DNA of 64,000 nt from positions 1 to 64,000 of the forward strand of contig NZ_FSRU01000002.1 of assembly GCF_900142845.1 (NCBI RefSeq), read 5' to 3'. Positions 28,550-36,726 of the stretch are shown piece after piece. Within the stretch, counting starts at the first letter, position 1; the number at the start of each line of letters is the position of its first letter. The position numbers and the translations under genes were made by a program. Source of the stretch: Paraburkholderia phenazinium. Its GTDB lineage: Bacteria > Pseudomonadota > Gammaproteobacteria > Burkholderiales > Burkholderiaceae. The notes beneath the pieces were generated by a model that was not told where the DNA came from, did not search any database, and saw nothing but the letters and a program-made list of their open reading frames with translations.

Positions 28550-29636
28550 TGCGCTCATCGTAGTCATGGACGGCGTGCACGCCGGCGCGAAAGTGGTGCT
28601 GTCATCCGGCAAGCCGGTGCGCATCGGCAGCGGCGCGGACGCGGACCTGATGGTGATTGACGAGGGCGTCGAAGCGCAGCATGTCACCGTCGAATCTCGC
28701 GGGGTGTTGCTCGCGCTGCTGGCCCAGCACACGCACGTCGCGGTATTCGGCCGCGCGCTCGCGCCGGGACGGCGCGTGCTGTTGCAGCGCGGCGCGTGGT
28801 TTTCCGTGGGTGTCGTGACCTTCCAGTTCACGGGCCGCGATGTGCCGGACGCGGCGCTGGCGCGCAACGCTGAGCGGGCCTATCTGCTGCGCTATGCGCC
28901 GCTTGCGTATGTGGCCAAACGCTGCGCCGATGCGTCGCCCGTGACGAAGGCGGCCGTCCTGGCCATGCCGCCTGTGTTCGCGCTGCTGGCGTGGCTAGCC
29001 GCGAGTCAGTTTGCCGGGACTGCGCATCCGGCGCGCAGCAACGATGCGTTCCGGCTGGTGACGACGCATCTCGACCCAAAGACCGGGGCGCTCGTCTACG
29101 AGGGCTACGTGCAGTCGGCCGCCGATCTCTCCGCGCTGACCGCGAGCGCCTGGTCGCAGCAACGGGCGCCGGTCATGCATGTGCTCGTGCTCGACCAGTT
29201 GCAGGAGCAGCTCGGCGACTTCCTCGCGCGCTACTACCGCGGGGCCGAGCTGCACGCCGCCGCGCCCGGTGCGTTCACGGCGACGCTGCCGGACGATCAT
29301 GGTTTTCTGTCGCCGGAGGCGTGGGACTACGCACGCGTTGCACGGCTGGCGCGCGCCGAGATCGGCGGCTTGCGCGAGGTCGTGTTTCCCGGCCACGTCC
29401 AGCCAGGCGCACGGGTGCGCGTACCGCTCGACGCGCTCGGCCTGAATCTGCTGGCGAGCCGTCATGCCGTCTGGCTCACGGACGGACAGGGCGTGCGCTA
29501 CTTCGTGGGCGCCCGGCTGCCGCTCGGGCGGATCACGGCCATCTCGACATGCGCGGCGGACGTGACGCGCGACGACGACGGTTCGGTCTACGAATTTTTT
29601 ACGGATGCTGACCATGGACAGAAAATCTGTCGCTAA
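28539..29636 (+). CDS. sctD: T3SS inner-membrane ring protein SctD (FHA domain)
   Basis: A 365-aa single-pass protein: a cytoplasmic FHA-like domain (residues 1-110, GKPVRIGSGADADLMVIDEG), a transmembrane helix (about 130-152, AAVLAMPPVFALLAWLAAS) and a periplasmic BON-like region (ALVYEGYVQSAADLSALT). It connects the SctJ ring to the secretin. The ATG at 28539 overlaps the sctC end by 11 bases; the longer frame upstream is a shadow of sctC. Confidence 0.85.
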   Translation: MTADALIVVMDGVHAGAKVVLSSGKPVRIGSGADADLMVIDEGVEAQHVTVESRGVLLALLAQHTHVAVFGRALAPGRRVLLQRGAWFSVGVVTFQFTGRDVPDAALARNAERAYLLRYAPLAYVAKRCADASPVTKAAVLAMPPVFALLAWLAASQFAGTAHPARSNDAFRLVTTHLDPKTGALVYEGYVQSAADLSALTASAWSQQRAPVMHVLVLDQLQEQLGDFLARYYRGAELHAAAPGAFTATLPDDHGFLSPEAWDYARVARLARAEIGGLREVVFPGHVQPGARVRVPLDALGLNLLASRHAVWLTDGQGVRYFVGARLPLGRITAISTCAADVTRDDDGSVYEFFTDADHGQKICR

Positions 29637-29871
29637 AAGCATGCTCGGTGGCTGCACCGATCTGCCGATCGAAGCACAACTCGCCGAAGGCGGCGGCGCC
29701 GGCCGCGCGACGATCGAAGCCCGCCTGACGGCTGAGATCGAGCGTGTGAACGACGCGTTGTTGACCGCTACGCCGGTGGTGAAAAAAGAACTGATTCTGC
29801 TTGTCGAGTGTTTGCGCGCGGCTCGACAGGTGGTGGAGCGAAGCGTCAGCTTCAGAAACGCGCGCAATTAA
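29614..29871 (+). CDS. sctE: Small T3SS protein, SctE-like needle co-chaperone (putative)
   Basis: An 85-aa helical protein overlapping the end of sctD by 23 bases (an ATG at 29605 is an alternative start). It has two predicted helices (RATIEARLTAEIERVNDALL; KKELILLVECLRAARQVVER). Size, helix pattern and position between sctD and the needle candidate match YscE/PscE, which with YscG/PscG keeps the needle subunit soluble. Sequence similarity is too weak to prove this, so the name rests on synteny. Confidence 0.55.
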   Translation: MDRKSVAKSMLGGCTDLPIEAQLAEGGGAGRATIEARLTAEIERVNDALLTATPVVKKELILLVECLRAARQVVERSVSFRNARN

Positions 29872-29888
29872 CCTAAGGAATGCAAATT

Positions 29889-30242
29889 ATGAATACGATC
29901 AACCCGACTATGTCCCCGAACCTGGGCGGCAACGGCCTTACCGGCGGCCAGGGCGCAACGGGGACGAACGCGAGCGGCGGCATTTCGACAGCGAACATTC
30001 TCGCCGCCGTGCTGGCGAAACTCCAGAAGGACAACGCCAACGTCAGTCAAGCCGAGCAGGCAGTGCAAGGTGGCGGCGGTGCGCAGCAGGGCGGCAACGG
30101 CGTCGGCGGTACGCAGGGCAACACCGACATGCTGAAACTCCAGCAGGCGGTGACCGAAATGAACACGGACAACTCGCTCGGCACCAATCTGATCCAGGGC
30201 GTGGGCGATACGCAGAAGGACACCGCGAAGGCCACCCACTAA
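29889..30242 (+). CDS. sctF: Candidate T3SS needle/pilus subunit SctF
   Basis: A 117-aa protein with a Gly/Asn/Thr-rich first third, a helix (TANILAAVLAKLQKDNANVS), a Gly-rich hinge and a C-terminal helix (MLKLQQAVTEMNTDNSLGTN then LIQGVGDTQKDTAK). The last helix has the pattern of needle subunits, which end in a helix required for assembly. No Cys, Trp or Tyr. It is longer and more Gly-rich than Ysc needles (about 80-87 aa) and nearer to Hrp pilins. Start at MNTIN; AAGGAA lies 14 bases upstream. Position between the SctE-like and SctG genes supports the call. Confidence 0.6.
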   Translation: MNTINPTMSPNLGGNGLTGGQGATGTNASGGISTANILAAVLAKLQKDNANVSQAEQAVQGGGGAQQGGNGVGGTQGNTDMLKLQQAVTEMNTDNSLGTNLIQGVGDTQKDTAKATH

Positions 30243-30297
30243 CGCTTCTCTAACCAGGACGAAGACGCCCTCGCGGCGTCTTCGGGAGCCTTTGCAG

Positions 30298-30756
30298 ATG
30301 CAGGACGACACCTTGGAACTGCTGATTTCGATCGGCCACTACGCCCGGATCTATCGACGCTTCGACGAAGCGCGCTACCTGTTCGACCGGCTGGCGCTGC
30401 TGTACCCGCGGCGGGCTTTTCCGTACCTCGGGCTGGGTCTGGTCGAGCTCGACCGCGAGAACTATCGCAGTGCCTCGTTGCTGTTCGGCCGCGCGGTGGA
30501 AGCCGTGCCTGAGAGCACGCTGGCGCGCGCGTGGCTCGGTGTGTGCCAGGTGTTCGAAGGCCATTACGCGCTGGGCGCACGCACGCTGATGAGCGTGGCG
30601 GATGGCGATGAGCCCGGCGCCGCCTCGATGGCCGCGGCGTTCCTGAAGCTGCCCGAATGCGCGCGCCATAGCCGCGCCGCTCGCGCCGCGCAGGTCGAGC
30701 CTGCCGCCGCTCCCTTTTCAACCCTTGAACGACTGACTATTCGAAACGGGCATTGA
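30298..30756 (+). CDS. sctG: TPR protein SctG/HrpB1-like needle chaperone
   Basis: A 152-aa protein with about three tetratricopeptide-like repeats (YARIYRRFDEARYLFDRLAL; YPRRAFPYLGLGLVELDREN; YRSASLLFGRAVEAVPESTL). TPR proteins at this position are YscG/PscG-type chaperones of the needle subunit, or HrpB1/HrpK in Hrp systems. ATG at 30298; a TTG at 30292 is an alternative. A short GC-rich stem (GAAGACGCC/GGCGTCTTC, 30261-30283) lies in the gap after sctF and may set expression differences. Confidence 0.75.
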   Translation: MQDDTLELLISIGHYARIYRRFDEARYLFDRLALLYPRRAFPYLGLGLVELDRENYRSASLLFGRAVEAVPESTLARAWLGVCQVFEGHYALGARTLMSVADGDEPGAASMAAAFLKLPECARHSRAARAAQVEPAAAPFSTLERLTIRNGH

Positions 30757-30757
30757 T

Positions 30758-31090
30758 ATGTTGCAACCCCCTGTCACTATCGTTCCGGTGCAAACCGGCG
30801 CGCTGTCCGCCGTCTCTCCGGTGTCTCCAGTAAGCGGCACGTCCGCGGATGGAGCCGGTGCGGGTGCCTCACCGCTCGAGCGTCTGCTGGCGAGCGCGCA
30901 GGACAAGCAGGACACCTCGACGCAGCAACTGTCGCAGCACCTTGACCGGATCGGCTCCGGCGGCCTCTCGACGAGCGACCTGTTGCGTCTTCAGGTCGAC
31001 CTGAACGCCTTTGAGGTGCAGGTGCAGATGACGGTACGCGTGGCCGACGTGGTCGGCACCTCGATCCAGACGCTTACGCAGCGAAGCTGA
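30758..31090 (+). CDS. sctI: T3SS inner rod protein SctI (YscI/HrpJ type)
   Basis: A 110-aa protein with a disordered Val/Ser/Gly N-terminus and the conserved C-terminal helix of the inner-rod family (LSTSDLLRLQVDLNAFEVQV then QMTVRVADVVGTSIQTLTQ). The rod sits inside the SctJ/SctD rings at the needle base. One base after the sctG stop; its stop shares bases with the sctJ start (TGATG). Confidence 0.85.
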   Translation: MLQPPVTIVPVQTGALSAVSPVSPVSGTSADGAGAGASPLERLLASAQDKQDTSTQQLSQHLDRIGSGGLSTSDLLRLQVDLNAFEVQVQMTVRVADVVGTSIQTLTQRS

Positions 31091-32034
31091 TGCGGCGCGC
31101 CCTGATCCTGCTGCCGCTCCTGTTGCTCCTCGCCGGCTGCAGAACCTCGCTTTTCGAAGGCCTGGACGAGGACCAGGCCAACCGCATCATCGCCGCCTTG
31201 AGCCATCACGGCATCAACGGCTACAAGGAGCGCAACGCGGACCAGAGCTGGAACATCTCGGTCGACGACGCCGACGCGGTGGTCGCCACCGAGCTGGCGA
31301 GCGCGTATGCGTTGCCGCGCGGCGGTCACGCGAATCTCGGCGAACTGTTCAAGCGTCAGGGGCTGATTTCGAGCCCCGAGGAGGACCGCGTCCTCTACGT
31401 CTATGGGCTGTCGCAGGAACTGTCCGAGACGCTCGAAAAGATGGACGGCGTGCTGCTCGCCCGCGTGCATATCGTGCTGCCCGAAAAAGATCCGCTCGAT
31501 GCGACCCAGGACACGCCGCCCTCGGCGTCCGTAATGATGCGTTACCGCAGCGACTACAACCTCGAACCGATGCGCGACCGGATTCGGGCGCTGGTGGCCG
31601 GCAGCGTCGAAGGGCTGACACCCGCGCGGGTGTCGCTGACGCTGCTGGCGGTGACGCCGGTGCTGACCTTTCCGGGCAACTGCGCGGACGGCGTCGACGT
31701 CGCCAATGCGGCCGGCGGGGTCGCTGTCACCACCTGCCGCAACGACGGCGGCACGGGGGCCGCGCGCGCGACGACGATGCTCTGCGTGTTGGCCGTGATC
31801 GTCATGATCGTGGCCGGCTTCCTGTGGTTCTGGAACTCCGGGGCACGCACCTGGTTGACGCGGAAAATGAAGCGGAACGCGCGCGGGGCGAGCGCCAGGA
31901 CCGAGCCGGGCCTGCCCCGGCCGCACGAGCGTAATGAGGAGTCCGACGCAGACGGGGCGGCGCCCGGCGAAGGCACTGCGGAAGCTGCCGCCGACACGCC
32001 CAGGTCCGTAACCGGCCGAGGAGAGAACCCATGA
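31090..32034 (+). CDS. sctJ: T3SS inner-membrane ring lipoprotein SctJ
   Basis: A 314-aa YscJ/FliF-family lipoprotein. The signal peptide has a perfect lipobox LLAGC (Cys17). Two ring-building domains follow: GLDEDQANRIIAALSHHGING, then the region KMDGVLLARVHIVLPEKDPL to EGLTPARVSLTLL. A C-terminal transmembrane helix (LCVLAVIVMIVAGFLWFW) precedes a charged cytoplasmic tail of about 60 residues. It forms the inner ring round the export gate. Confidence 0.95.
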   Translation: MRRALILLPLLLLLAGCRTSLFEGLDEDQANRIIAALSHHGINGYKERNADQSWNISVDDADAVVATELASAYALPRGGHANLGELFKRQGLISSPEEDRVLYVYGLSQELSETLEKMDGVLLARVHIVLPEKDPLDATQDTPPSASVMMRYRSDYNLEPMRDRIRALVAGSVEGLTPARVSLTLLAVTPVLTFPGNCADGVDVANAAGGVAVTTCRNDGGTGAARATTMLCVLAVIVMIVAGFLWFWNSGARTWLTRKMKRNARGASARTEPGLPRPHERNEESDADGAAPGEGTAEAAADTPRSVTGRGENP

Positions 32035-32606
32035 AACACGCCTATACCTGCGCGCCCGCCTACTGGGCGCATCACAGCTGGCTCGAATCCGGGCGGCCGA
32101 TCCATCACGAACGGGCTGCGCGCGCTGCTCACGCCAGCCTGTTCAGAAGTTATCCGCAACTGGTTCAGGTGGCCCTCGCCGACGTTCCGCCCGCGCTGCC
32201 GCTCTGGCCGCGGCCGGCGTGCGCGCGCCTGTGCCGCATCGCCGCGGCCCTTGGGTTCGCCGCTTCGTTGCGCCGCGTGGTCGCCGCACAGGCTCGCGCT
32301 GCCTTCGCGGCCGGCGTCGCGCCGAGCCTGCTGGTTGCCATCCAGCGGCACCCGCGCGCCGGTGCGGCCGACCTGAACGTCGAACCGGCGCCGTCGCTGT
32401 TCAGCCGGCGCGACATGACGGCGCTGGGACTGGCGGTGGCGATGCAGGCGGCCGCCGACTCGCGCTATGCCTTCTGGTGGAGCCTGCGCTTGCCGCGCGA
32501 GATCGCCGAGGCCGCCGGGCGCTTTCACCTGCACGGACTGTCGCCGCTCGAGGCACGCGAACTCGTGACCGACGCGCGGCGTTTGATGGAGGGGCGGCCA
32601 TGCTGA
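32031..32606 (+). CDS. sctK: T3SS sorting-platform protein SctK
   Basis: A 191-aa soluble, Ala/Arg-rich protein. Position between sctJ and sctL, size, and the pattern at YPQLVQVALADVPPALPLWP fit the SctK (YscK/HrpB4/OrgA) family, which links the cytoplasmic sorting platform to SctD. ATGA overlap with sctJ. The family diverges widely in sequence, so synteny carries most of the weight. Confidence 0.75.
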   Translation: MKHAYTCAPAYWAHHSWLESGRPIHHERAARAAHASLFRSYPQLVQVALADVPPALPLWPRPACARLCRIAAALGFAASLRRVVAAQARAAFAAGVAPSLLVAIQRHPRAGAADLNVEPAPSLFSRRDMTALGLAVAMQAAADSRYAFWWSLRLPREIAEAAGRFHLHGLSPLEARELVTDARRLMEGRPC

Positions 32607-33382
32607 TCTGTCGAATGGGCGAATGGCGCATCGAATCGGACGGACATATAAGCGCGCTCGAACTGAAATCGCTCGAAGGTCTGCGTGCCGTCGAAGCGGA
32701 GCGCGCCGCCGCGGCCGCGCTCGAACGCGTGCGCCTCGGGACGCGGGGTCGCGAACTGAAACGCCGTGCATGGCGCCGCGGCCACGCGGCCGGCAAGGCG
32801 GCGGCGCTGCGCGAACAGGCCGCGCGGGCGGCGGTGGTCGCGTTTGCCGCTCATCGTCTCGAGGAGCGGCTGACGCAAATCGTGCTGGCCGCGGTGACCG
32901 ATATCGTCGGCGCGCTGCCGCCGTCCGCCGCGTTGACCAATCAGTTGCGCCGCGCGGTCGCCGTCTCGCAATCGCAACGGCTCATCTCCGTCCGCGTGGC
33001 GCCCACTGTGTTCGATGAAGCGACGCGGCTGATTGCAGCCGTCGAAAAGGAGCTCGGCGCGCCGCTGTGCGTCGTGCTGGCCGATGCCGGCTTGCCGGCC
33101 CATTCGTGCGTCATCGAAACCGAGGCCGGCGTGATCGACGGCGGTCTGAAAGTGCAGTTGCGGGCGCTGGAGCAGGGCATCCGCGAGGGGGTGGCAGCGG
33201 TGCTGCGCCGCTATGACGTGGCTGACGGTTCAGGGCGCACGCGGCTCGACACGATTGGGCAAGGTGTCCGCGAGACGCTGGCTTTGCTGGCGGCGGCTCC
33301 GCCTGCGCCGCTACCCACGCCGCCCCTTGTGACAAACACCGGGCGCGTGGTGCAGCGGCCGTTCGCGCGGGAGGCGGCATGA
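32600..33382 (+). CDS. sctL: T3SS ATPase regulator/stator SctL
   Basis: A 260-aa FliH/YscL-type protein: an N-terminal helical region (EAERAAAAALERVRLGTRGR) with AxxxG-like spacing (RRGHAAGKAAALREQAARAA) and a C-terminal V-ATPase-E-like domain (LISVRVAPTVFDEATRLIAA ... DGGLKVQLRALEQGI). It binds and restrains the ATPase SctN. Seven-base overlap with sctK; the upstream part of the frame is a sctK shadow. A Pro-rich tail ends the protein. Confidence 0.88.
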   Translation: MLICRMGEWRIESDGHISALELKSLEGLRAVEAERAAAAALERVRLGTRGRELKRRAWRRGHAAGKAAALREQAARAAVVAFAAHRLEERLTQIVLAAVTDIVGALPPSAALTNQLRRAVAVSQSQRLISVRVAPTVFDEATRLIAAVEKELGAPLCVVLADAGLPAHSCVIETEAGVIDGGLKVQLRALEQGIREGVAAVLRRYDVADGSGRTRLDTIGQGVRETLALLAAAPPAPLPTPPLVTNTGRVVQRPFAREAA

Positions 33383-34350
33383 TCGTCTGGCCGGACCTGG
33401 AGACCCTCGCCCTGGTGGATGCGGAGCGCCACAACCTGGCCATCCGGCATTTCGGCCGGCCGCGGGCGGTGCGCGTCGGCAGCCGCCGCTTCACGCTGGC
33501 GTTCGAACCGTGCCGGGCGCGCTATCCGTTGCTGCTGTCCGGCGTGGCGGCACAAGGGCCGTTCAGCGCCGCGTGCGATGCCGGCGCGCTGCTGCCGGAA
33601 CTGACGCCCGCGGTGATCGGTACGCGCGGCGATACGGCGCTGACGCACGTCGCCGATGCGTTGAGCGACTGGTTGTGTGCGCTCGAAGGCCTGTTCGGCT
33701 TCACGATCGACCTCACCGGGATTGCCGGCGACGCCGTCCCGCCGGCCGGCGCATACGGCATTGCCGTGACGCATGTCGGGAGCGGCCGGGTTGCCCATTT
33801 CTCGTTTAGCAGTCCTGCGGTCGATGCCTGGCTGCGGCTGCATTCACCGCCGCCGCCGTCCAGCGATGCGCTGCTCGGCCGGCTGCAAGTCCGCTTGCCG
33901 GTCTGCGCAGCCGGCCCGTCGATGTCGCTGCCGCGCCTGCGCAAGGTCGCGGCAGGCGACGTGCTGCTGTTCGACCGCGATTCCTGTTATCTGCGCGCGC
34001 CGTTGCGATTGGGCGCGTGCCGGATTTTGCTGAAGTTCACTGAGGAGTACACCTTGATAGACCAAGTCATGAATGAGCAACCTGCCCCCGTCGAAGTGAC
34101 CAGCGAACTGCTGCCGATCGACTCCCTGACGTTCGCCTTCGACGCGGTGCTCGGCACCCTGTCGTTATCGGTCGCGGAACTGGCTCATCTGCGCCAGGGA
34201 TCGATCGTCGCGTTCCGGCTGCCCGCGCGCGAGCGAACCGTCACCCTGTTGTGTCAGGGCATTCCGTTTGCGCGCGGCGAACTGATCGACATCGACGGTT
34301 CGCTCGGCGTGCGCGTGACCCGCATGACCCATGAGGACCTGCCGGCATGA
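33379..34350 (+). CDS. sctQ: T3SS cytoplasmic C-ring protein SctQ
   Basis: A 323-aa FliN/FliY-family protein. The N-terminal part is divergent; two SpoA-type domains follow (LLGRLQVRLPVCAAGPSMSL, about residue 173 onward; LPIDSLTFAFDAVLGTLSLS, about residue 243 to the end). The last 80 residues (LRQGSIVAFRL ... FARGELIDIDGSLGVRVTRM) are the typical SpoA core. It forms the pods of the sorting platform. ATGA overlap with sctL and sctR. An internal start for SctQ-C is described separately. Confidence 0.92.
   Translation: MIVWPDLETLALVDAERHNLAIRHFGRPRAVRVGSRRFTLAFEPCRARYPLLLSGVAAQGPFSAACDAGALLPELTPAVIGTRGDTALTHVADALSDWLCALEGLFGFTIDLTGIAGDAVPPAGAYGIAVTHVGSGRVAHFSFSSPAVDAWLRLHSPPPPSSDALLGRLQVRLPVCAAGPSMSLPRLRKVAAGDVLLFDRDSCYLRAPLRLGACRILLKFTEEYTLIDQVMNEQPAPVEVTSELLPIDSLTFAFDAVLGTLSLSVAELAHLRQGSIVAFRLPARERTVTLLCQGIPFARGELIDIDGSLGVRVTRMTHEDLPA
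34054..34350 (+). CDS. Internal translation product SctQ-C (predicted)
   Basis: Within sctQ and in the same frame, AGGAG (34043-34047) is followed after six bases by TTG at 34054, with an in-frame ATG five codons later (34069). Starting at TTG gives a 98-aa protein containing just the C-terminal SpoA domain. In Yersinia YscQ, Salmonella SpaO and relatives, an internal start makes a C-terminal fragment of about 90-100 aa that binds full-length SctQ and is needed for secretion. The signal here is seen in sequence; the product is inferred. Confidence 0.65.
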   Translation: MIDQVMNEQPAPVEVTSELLPIDSLTFAFDAVLGTLSLSVAELAHLRQGSIVAFRLPARERTVTLLCQGIPFARGELIDIDGSLGVRVTRMTHEDLPA

Positions 34351-34991
34351 CCGCCCAGTTCGACCCGCTCCAGGTCGTCAGCCTGTTCTTCATGCTGGGC
34401 CTGCTGCCGCTCGCCGTCACGATGACCACTTCGTTCACGAAGTTCAGCATCGTGCTGACGCTGTTGCGCTCGGCGCTCGGCGTGCAGCAGGCGCCGAGCA
34501 ACCTGGTGATCTCGGGTCTCGCGCTCGCGGCGACGCTGGTCGTCATGGCGCCGACCCTCGCAAAGATCGAAGCCGCGCTGCCGACCGGCGATAGCGGCGA
34601 ACTGGTCATGCCGCGCGCCACTGAGCTTTATCAGGCGCTACGCGGCCCGCTTGGAGAATTCATGCTGGCGCATTCGCGGCCCGACGAGCGGGCGTTTCTC
34701 GTCGGCGCCGCGAAGCGCATCGATCCGCAGCGCGACGCTCACGAGACCGACTTGCAGTTGCTGATTCCAGCCTTTCTGATCAGCGAAATCTCGAGCGGAT
34801 TCGAGGCGGGATTTTTGCTGTATATCGCCTTTCTGGTGGTGGATCTGGTGGTCGCCAACGTGCTGAGCGCGATGGGCATGATGATGCTGTCGCCGAGCAC
34901 GGTGTCGATTCCCTTGAAGCTTTTCATCTTCGTATCCGTGTCAGGCATGTCGAAGCTGATGCACGGCCTTATTGTCAGTTATGCAAAATGA
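34347..34991 (+). CDS. sctR: T3SS export gate protein SctR
   Basis: A 214-aa inner-membrane protein of the FliP/YscR family with four hydrophobic helices. Signature segments: TSFTKFSIVLTLLRSALGVQ and DLQLLIPAFLISEISSGFEA then GFLLYIAFLVVDLVVANVL, MMMLSP. Five copies form the core of the export gate with SctS and SctT. Four-base overlaps on both sides. Confidence 0.97.
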   Translation: MTAQFDPLQVVSLFFMLGLLPLAVTMTTSFTKFSIVLTLLRSALGVQQAPSNLVISGLALAATLVVMAPTLAKIEAALPTGDSGELVMPRATELYQALRGPLGEFMLAHSRPDERAFLVGAAKRIDPQRDAHETDLQLLIPAFLISEISSGFEAGFLLYIAFLVVDLVVANVLSAMGMMMLSPSTVSIPLKLFIFVSVSGMSKLMHGLIVSYAK

Positions 34992-35263
34992 ACGGTGTCC
35001 CTTCTCTCACCACCCTGTCCAGCGACGCGCTCATGCTGGTGTTCTGGCTGTCGCTGCCCGCGCTCGCCGTCGCGACGCTGGTGGGCTTGCTGCTCGGACT
35101 CCTGCAGTCGGTGACGCAGGTTCAGGATCAAAGCTTGCCGTACGGCGCCAAGATCATCTGCGTCGGCGCGGTGCTGATGGTGACCGCGCCGTGGGCGTGC
35201 CGCGAACTCGCGCGTTTTCTCGCCCATGTCTTCACTTTCATCGCGGCGGGGCGTCTGCAGTGA
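34988..35263 (+). CDS. sctS: T3SS export gate protein SctS
   Basis: A 91-aa FliQ/YscS-family protein with two transmembrane hairpin helices (LVFWLSLPALAVATLVGLLL; IICVGAVLMVTAPWACREL) separated by the conserved QSVTQVQDQSLPYGAK loop. It builds the export gate with SctR and SctT. Confidence 0.96.
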   Translation: MNGVPSLTTLSSDALMLVFWLSLPALAVATLVGLLLGLLQSVTQVQDQSLPYGAKIICVGAVLMVTAPWACRELARFLAHVFTFIAAGRLQ

Positions 35264-35265
35264 GC

Positions 35266-35988
35266 ATGAACGACATCGGCTATCTCGAGGGTTTTGCGTT
35301 CTGCACGATCCGGCCAGCGGTGGCGCTGTTTCTGATTCCGTTTGGTCAGAGCGGCTCGCTCGGCAAGGCGTTGCGGCTGCCGCTGCTGCTCGCGCTCGCC
35401 ATGCTGCCGCAACAGGCCGGCTGGCCGCCGCACCTGATGCTGTCCATCTGTGCCGAGGCGGCGACCGGTATGGCGCTCGGCCTGTTGCTCGGCACCGTCT
35501 TTCATGCGGCGAGCGCGGCCGGCGCCGTGCTCGACCAGCAGGGCGGCTATGCGAGCGCGGCCGTCTACGATCCGCATTTCCAGCAGGAAGCGGCGTTGTT
35601 CGAAACGCTGTTTCTGCAGTTTGCCGCGCTGACGATGTTCACGGGGCCGGGCTTGCCGCTCCTGTTCGGCTTCTTCACCGATGCCTGGGTGCTGTGGCCG
35701 CCGGGACGGTGGCGCGTCGATCTGGTCGACGTGTTCCGGCAATTCGCGCTGCGCGATCTCGCCGACGCACTCAGCGAAGGCGTGCGGCTCGCCAGTCCGT
35801 TGCTCGGCCTCATGCTGTTGATCGACGTTGCATTCGGGCTGATGTCGCGGCATGCGAAACGGCTCAACCCGTTTGCCACCGCCCGCACGGTCAAGGCCAT
35901 GGTCCTGTCGTTTGCCGCGGTGCTCAGTGTGCCCGCGCTGTTCGTGCAGTTGCGCACCGCCTTCGATCACGTGATCCATCTGCGATGA
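35266..35988 (+). CDS. sctT: T3SS export gate protein SctT
   Basis: A 240-aa FliR/YscT-family membrane protein with about six hydrophobic segments and the family motif GAVLDQQGGYASAAVYDPHF. Start at ATG 35266; a GTG two codons earlier overlaps the sctS stop and may be used instead. The upstream part of the open frame is a sctR/sctS shadow. Confidence 0.94.
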   Translation: MNDIGYLEGFAFCTIRPAVALFLIPFGQSGSLGKALRLPLLLALAMLPQQAGWPPHLMLSICAEAATGMALGLLLGTVFHAASAAGAVLDQQGGYASAAVYDPHFQQEAALFETLFLQFAALTMFTGPGLPLLFGFFTDAWVLWPPGRWRVDLVDVFRQFALRDLADALSEGVRLASPLLGLMLLIDVAFGLMSRHAKRLNPFATARTVKAMVLSFAAVLSVPALFVQLRTAFDHVIHLR

Positions 35989-36725
35989 GCGACAAGAGCG
36001 AAGCCCCAACCCCCAGACGGATTCGCCGCGCCCGCGAGGACGGCAATATCGCGAGGAGCACGCACCTGACGGTGGTGGCAAGCGGCCTGTGCTGGTGGCT
36101 GTATCTGTTCATCGAGGCGCCGCGTCTCTATGCGCTGGGCACACGGCTGATCCTGCAGGTGACGACGCTGGATGGCGCGCGCCCGTTCGACGAGCGGCTG
36201 GCGTCGACGCTCGCGCTCCTCAGCGCGTGCCTGCCCACCGTGCTGAGCACGCTGGGCGTCGGTGCCCTGGCGGTGCTGGTGCCGGAACTGGCGCAGACGC
36301 GCGGGACATTGGCGTTCAAGCGCATCGCACCGGATGTGAAACGCCTGAATCCTGTCAACGGGCTCAAGCAGATGTTCAGCCTGCGCCTGCTGTGGGACAC
36401 GCTGCTGACGCTGCTGCAGTTTGCGATCCTGCTGTATCTGTTCGTGCAGGCGCTCCTTGCATGGTTGCGGCAACTTGCGCCCATGTGGACGTTCCCGTTG
36501 CCGGTTCATCTCGGCTACATCGCGATGTCGCACTCGCACCTGCTCATTTCCATGGTGGCGTCGCAGATCGCGCTCGCTGCCGCCGACTATTTCATCCAGC
36601 GCTTTCTGTGGCTGCGCGGCCTGCGCATGGACAAGAACGAAATCAAACGTGAATACCGCGACGACGAAGGCGACCCCTACGTGAAAAGCCGTCGCCGCGC
36701 GCTTCATCGGGAGCTTGGTCAATAA
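35985..36725 (+). CDS. sctU: T3SS switch protein SctU, lacking the NPTH autocleavage domain
   Basis: A 246-aa FlhB/YscU-family protein. It begins MSDKSEAPTPRRIRRAREDG and has four transmembrane helices (about residues 26-45, 78-103, 130-155, 178-205) with RIAPDVKRLNPVNGLKQMFS between. It then reaches KNEIKREYRDDEGDPYVKSR-RRALHRELGQ and stops. Usual SctU proteins are about 340-360 aa and continue into a cytoplasmic domain with the self-cleaving NPTH site. Here that domain of about 100 residues is absent. sctV begins two bases later, and no other reading frame at the junction encodes it. The export-gate part looks intact. Confidence 0.93.
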   Translation: MSDKSEAPTPRRIRRAREDGNIARSTHLTVVASGLCWWLYLFIEAPRLYALGTRLILQVTTLDGARPFDERLASTLALLSACLPTVLSTLGVGALAVLVPELAQTRGTLAFKRIAPDVKRLNPVNGLKQMFSLRLLWDTLLTLLQFAILLYLFVQALLAWLRQLAPMWTFPLPVHLGYIAMSHSHLLISMVASQIALAAADYFIQRFLWLRGLRMDKNEIKREYRDDEGDPYVKSRRRALHRELGQ

Positions 36726-36726
36726 C

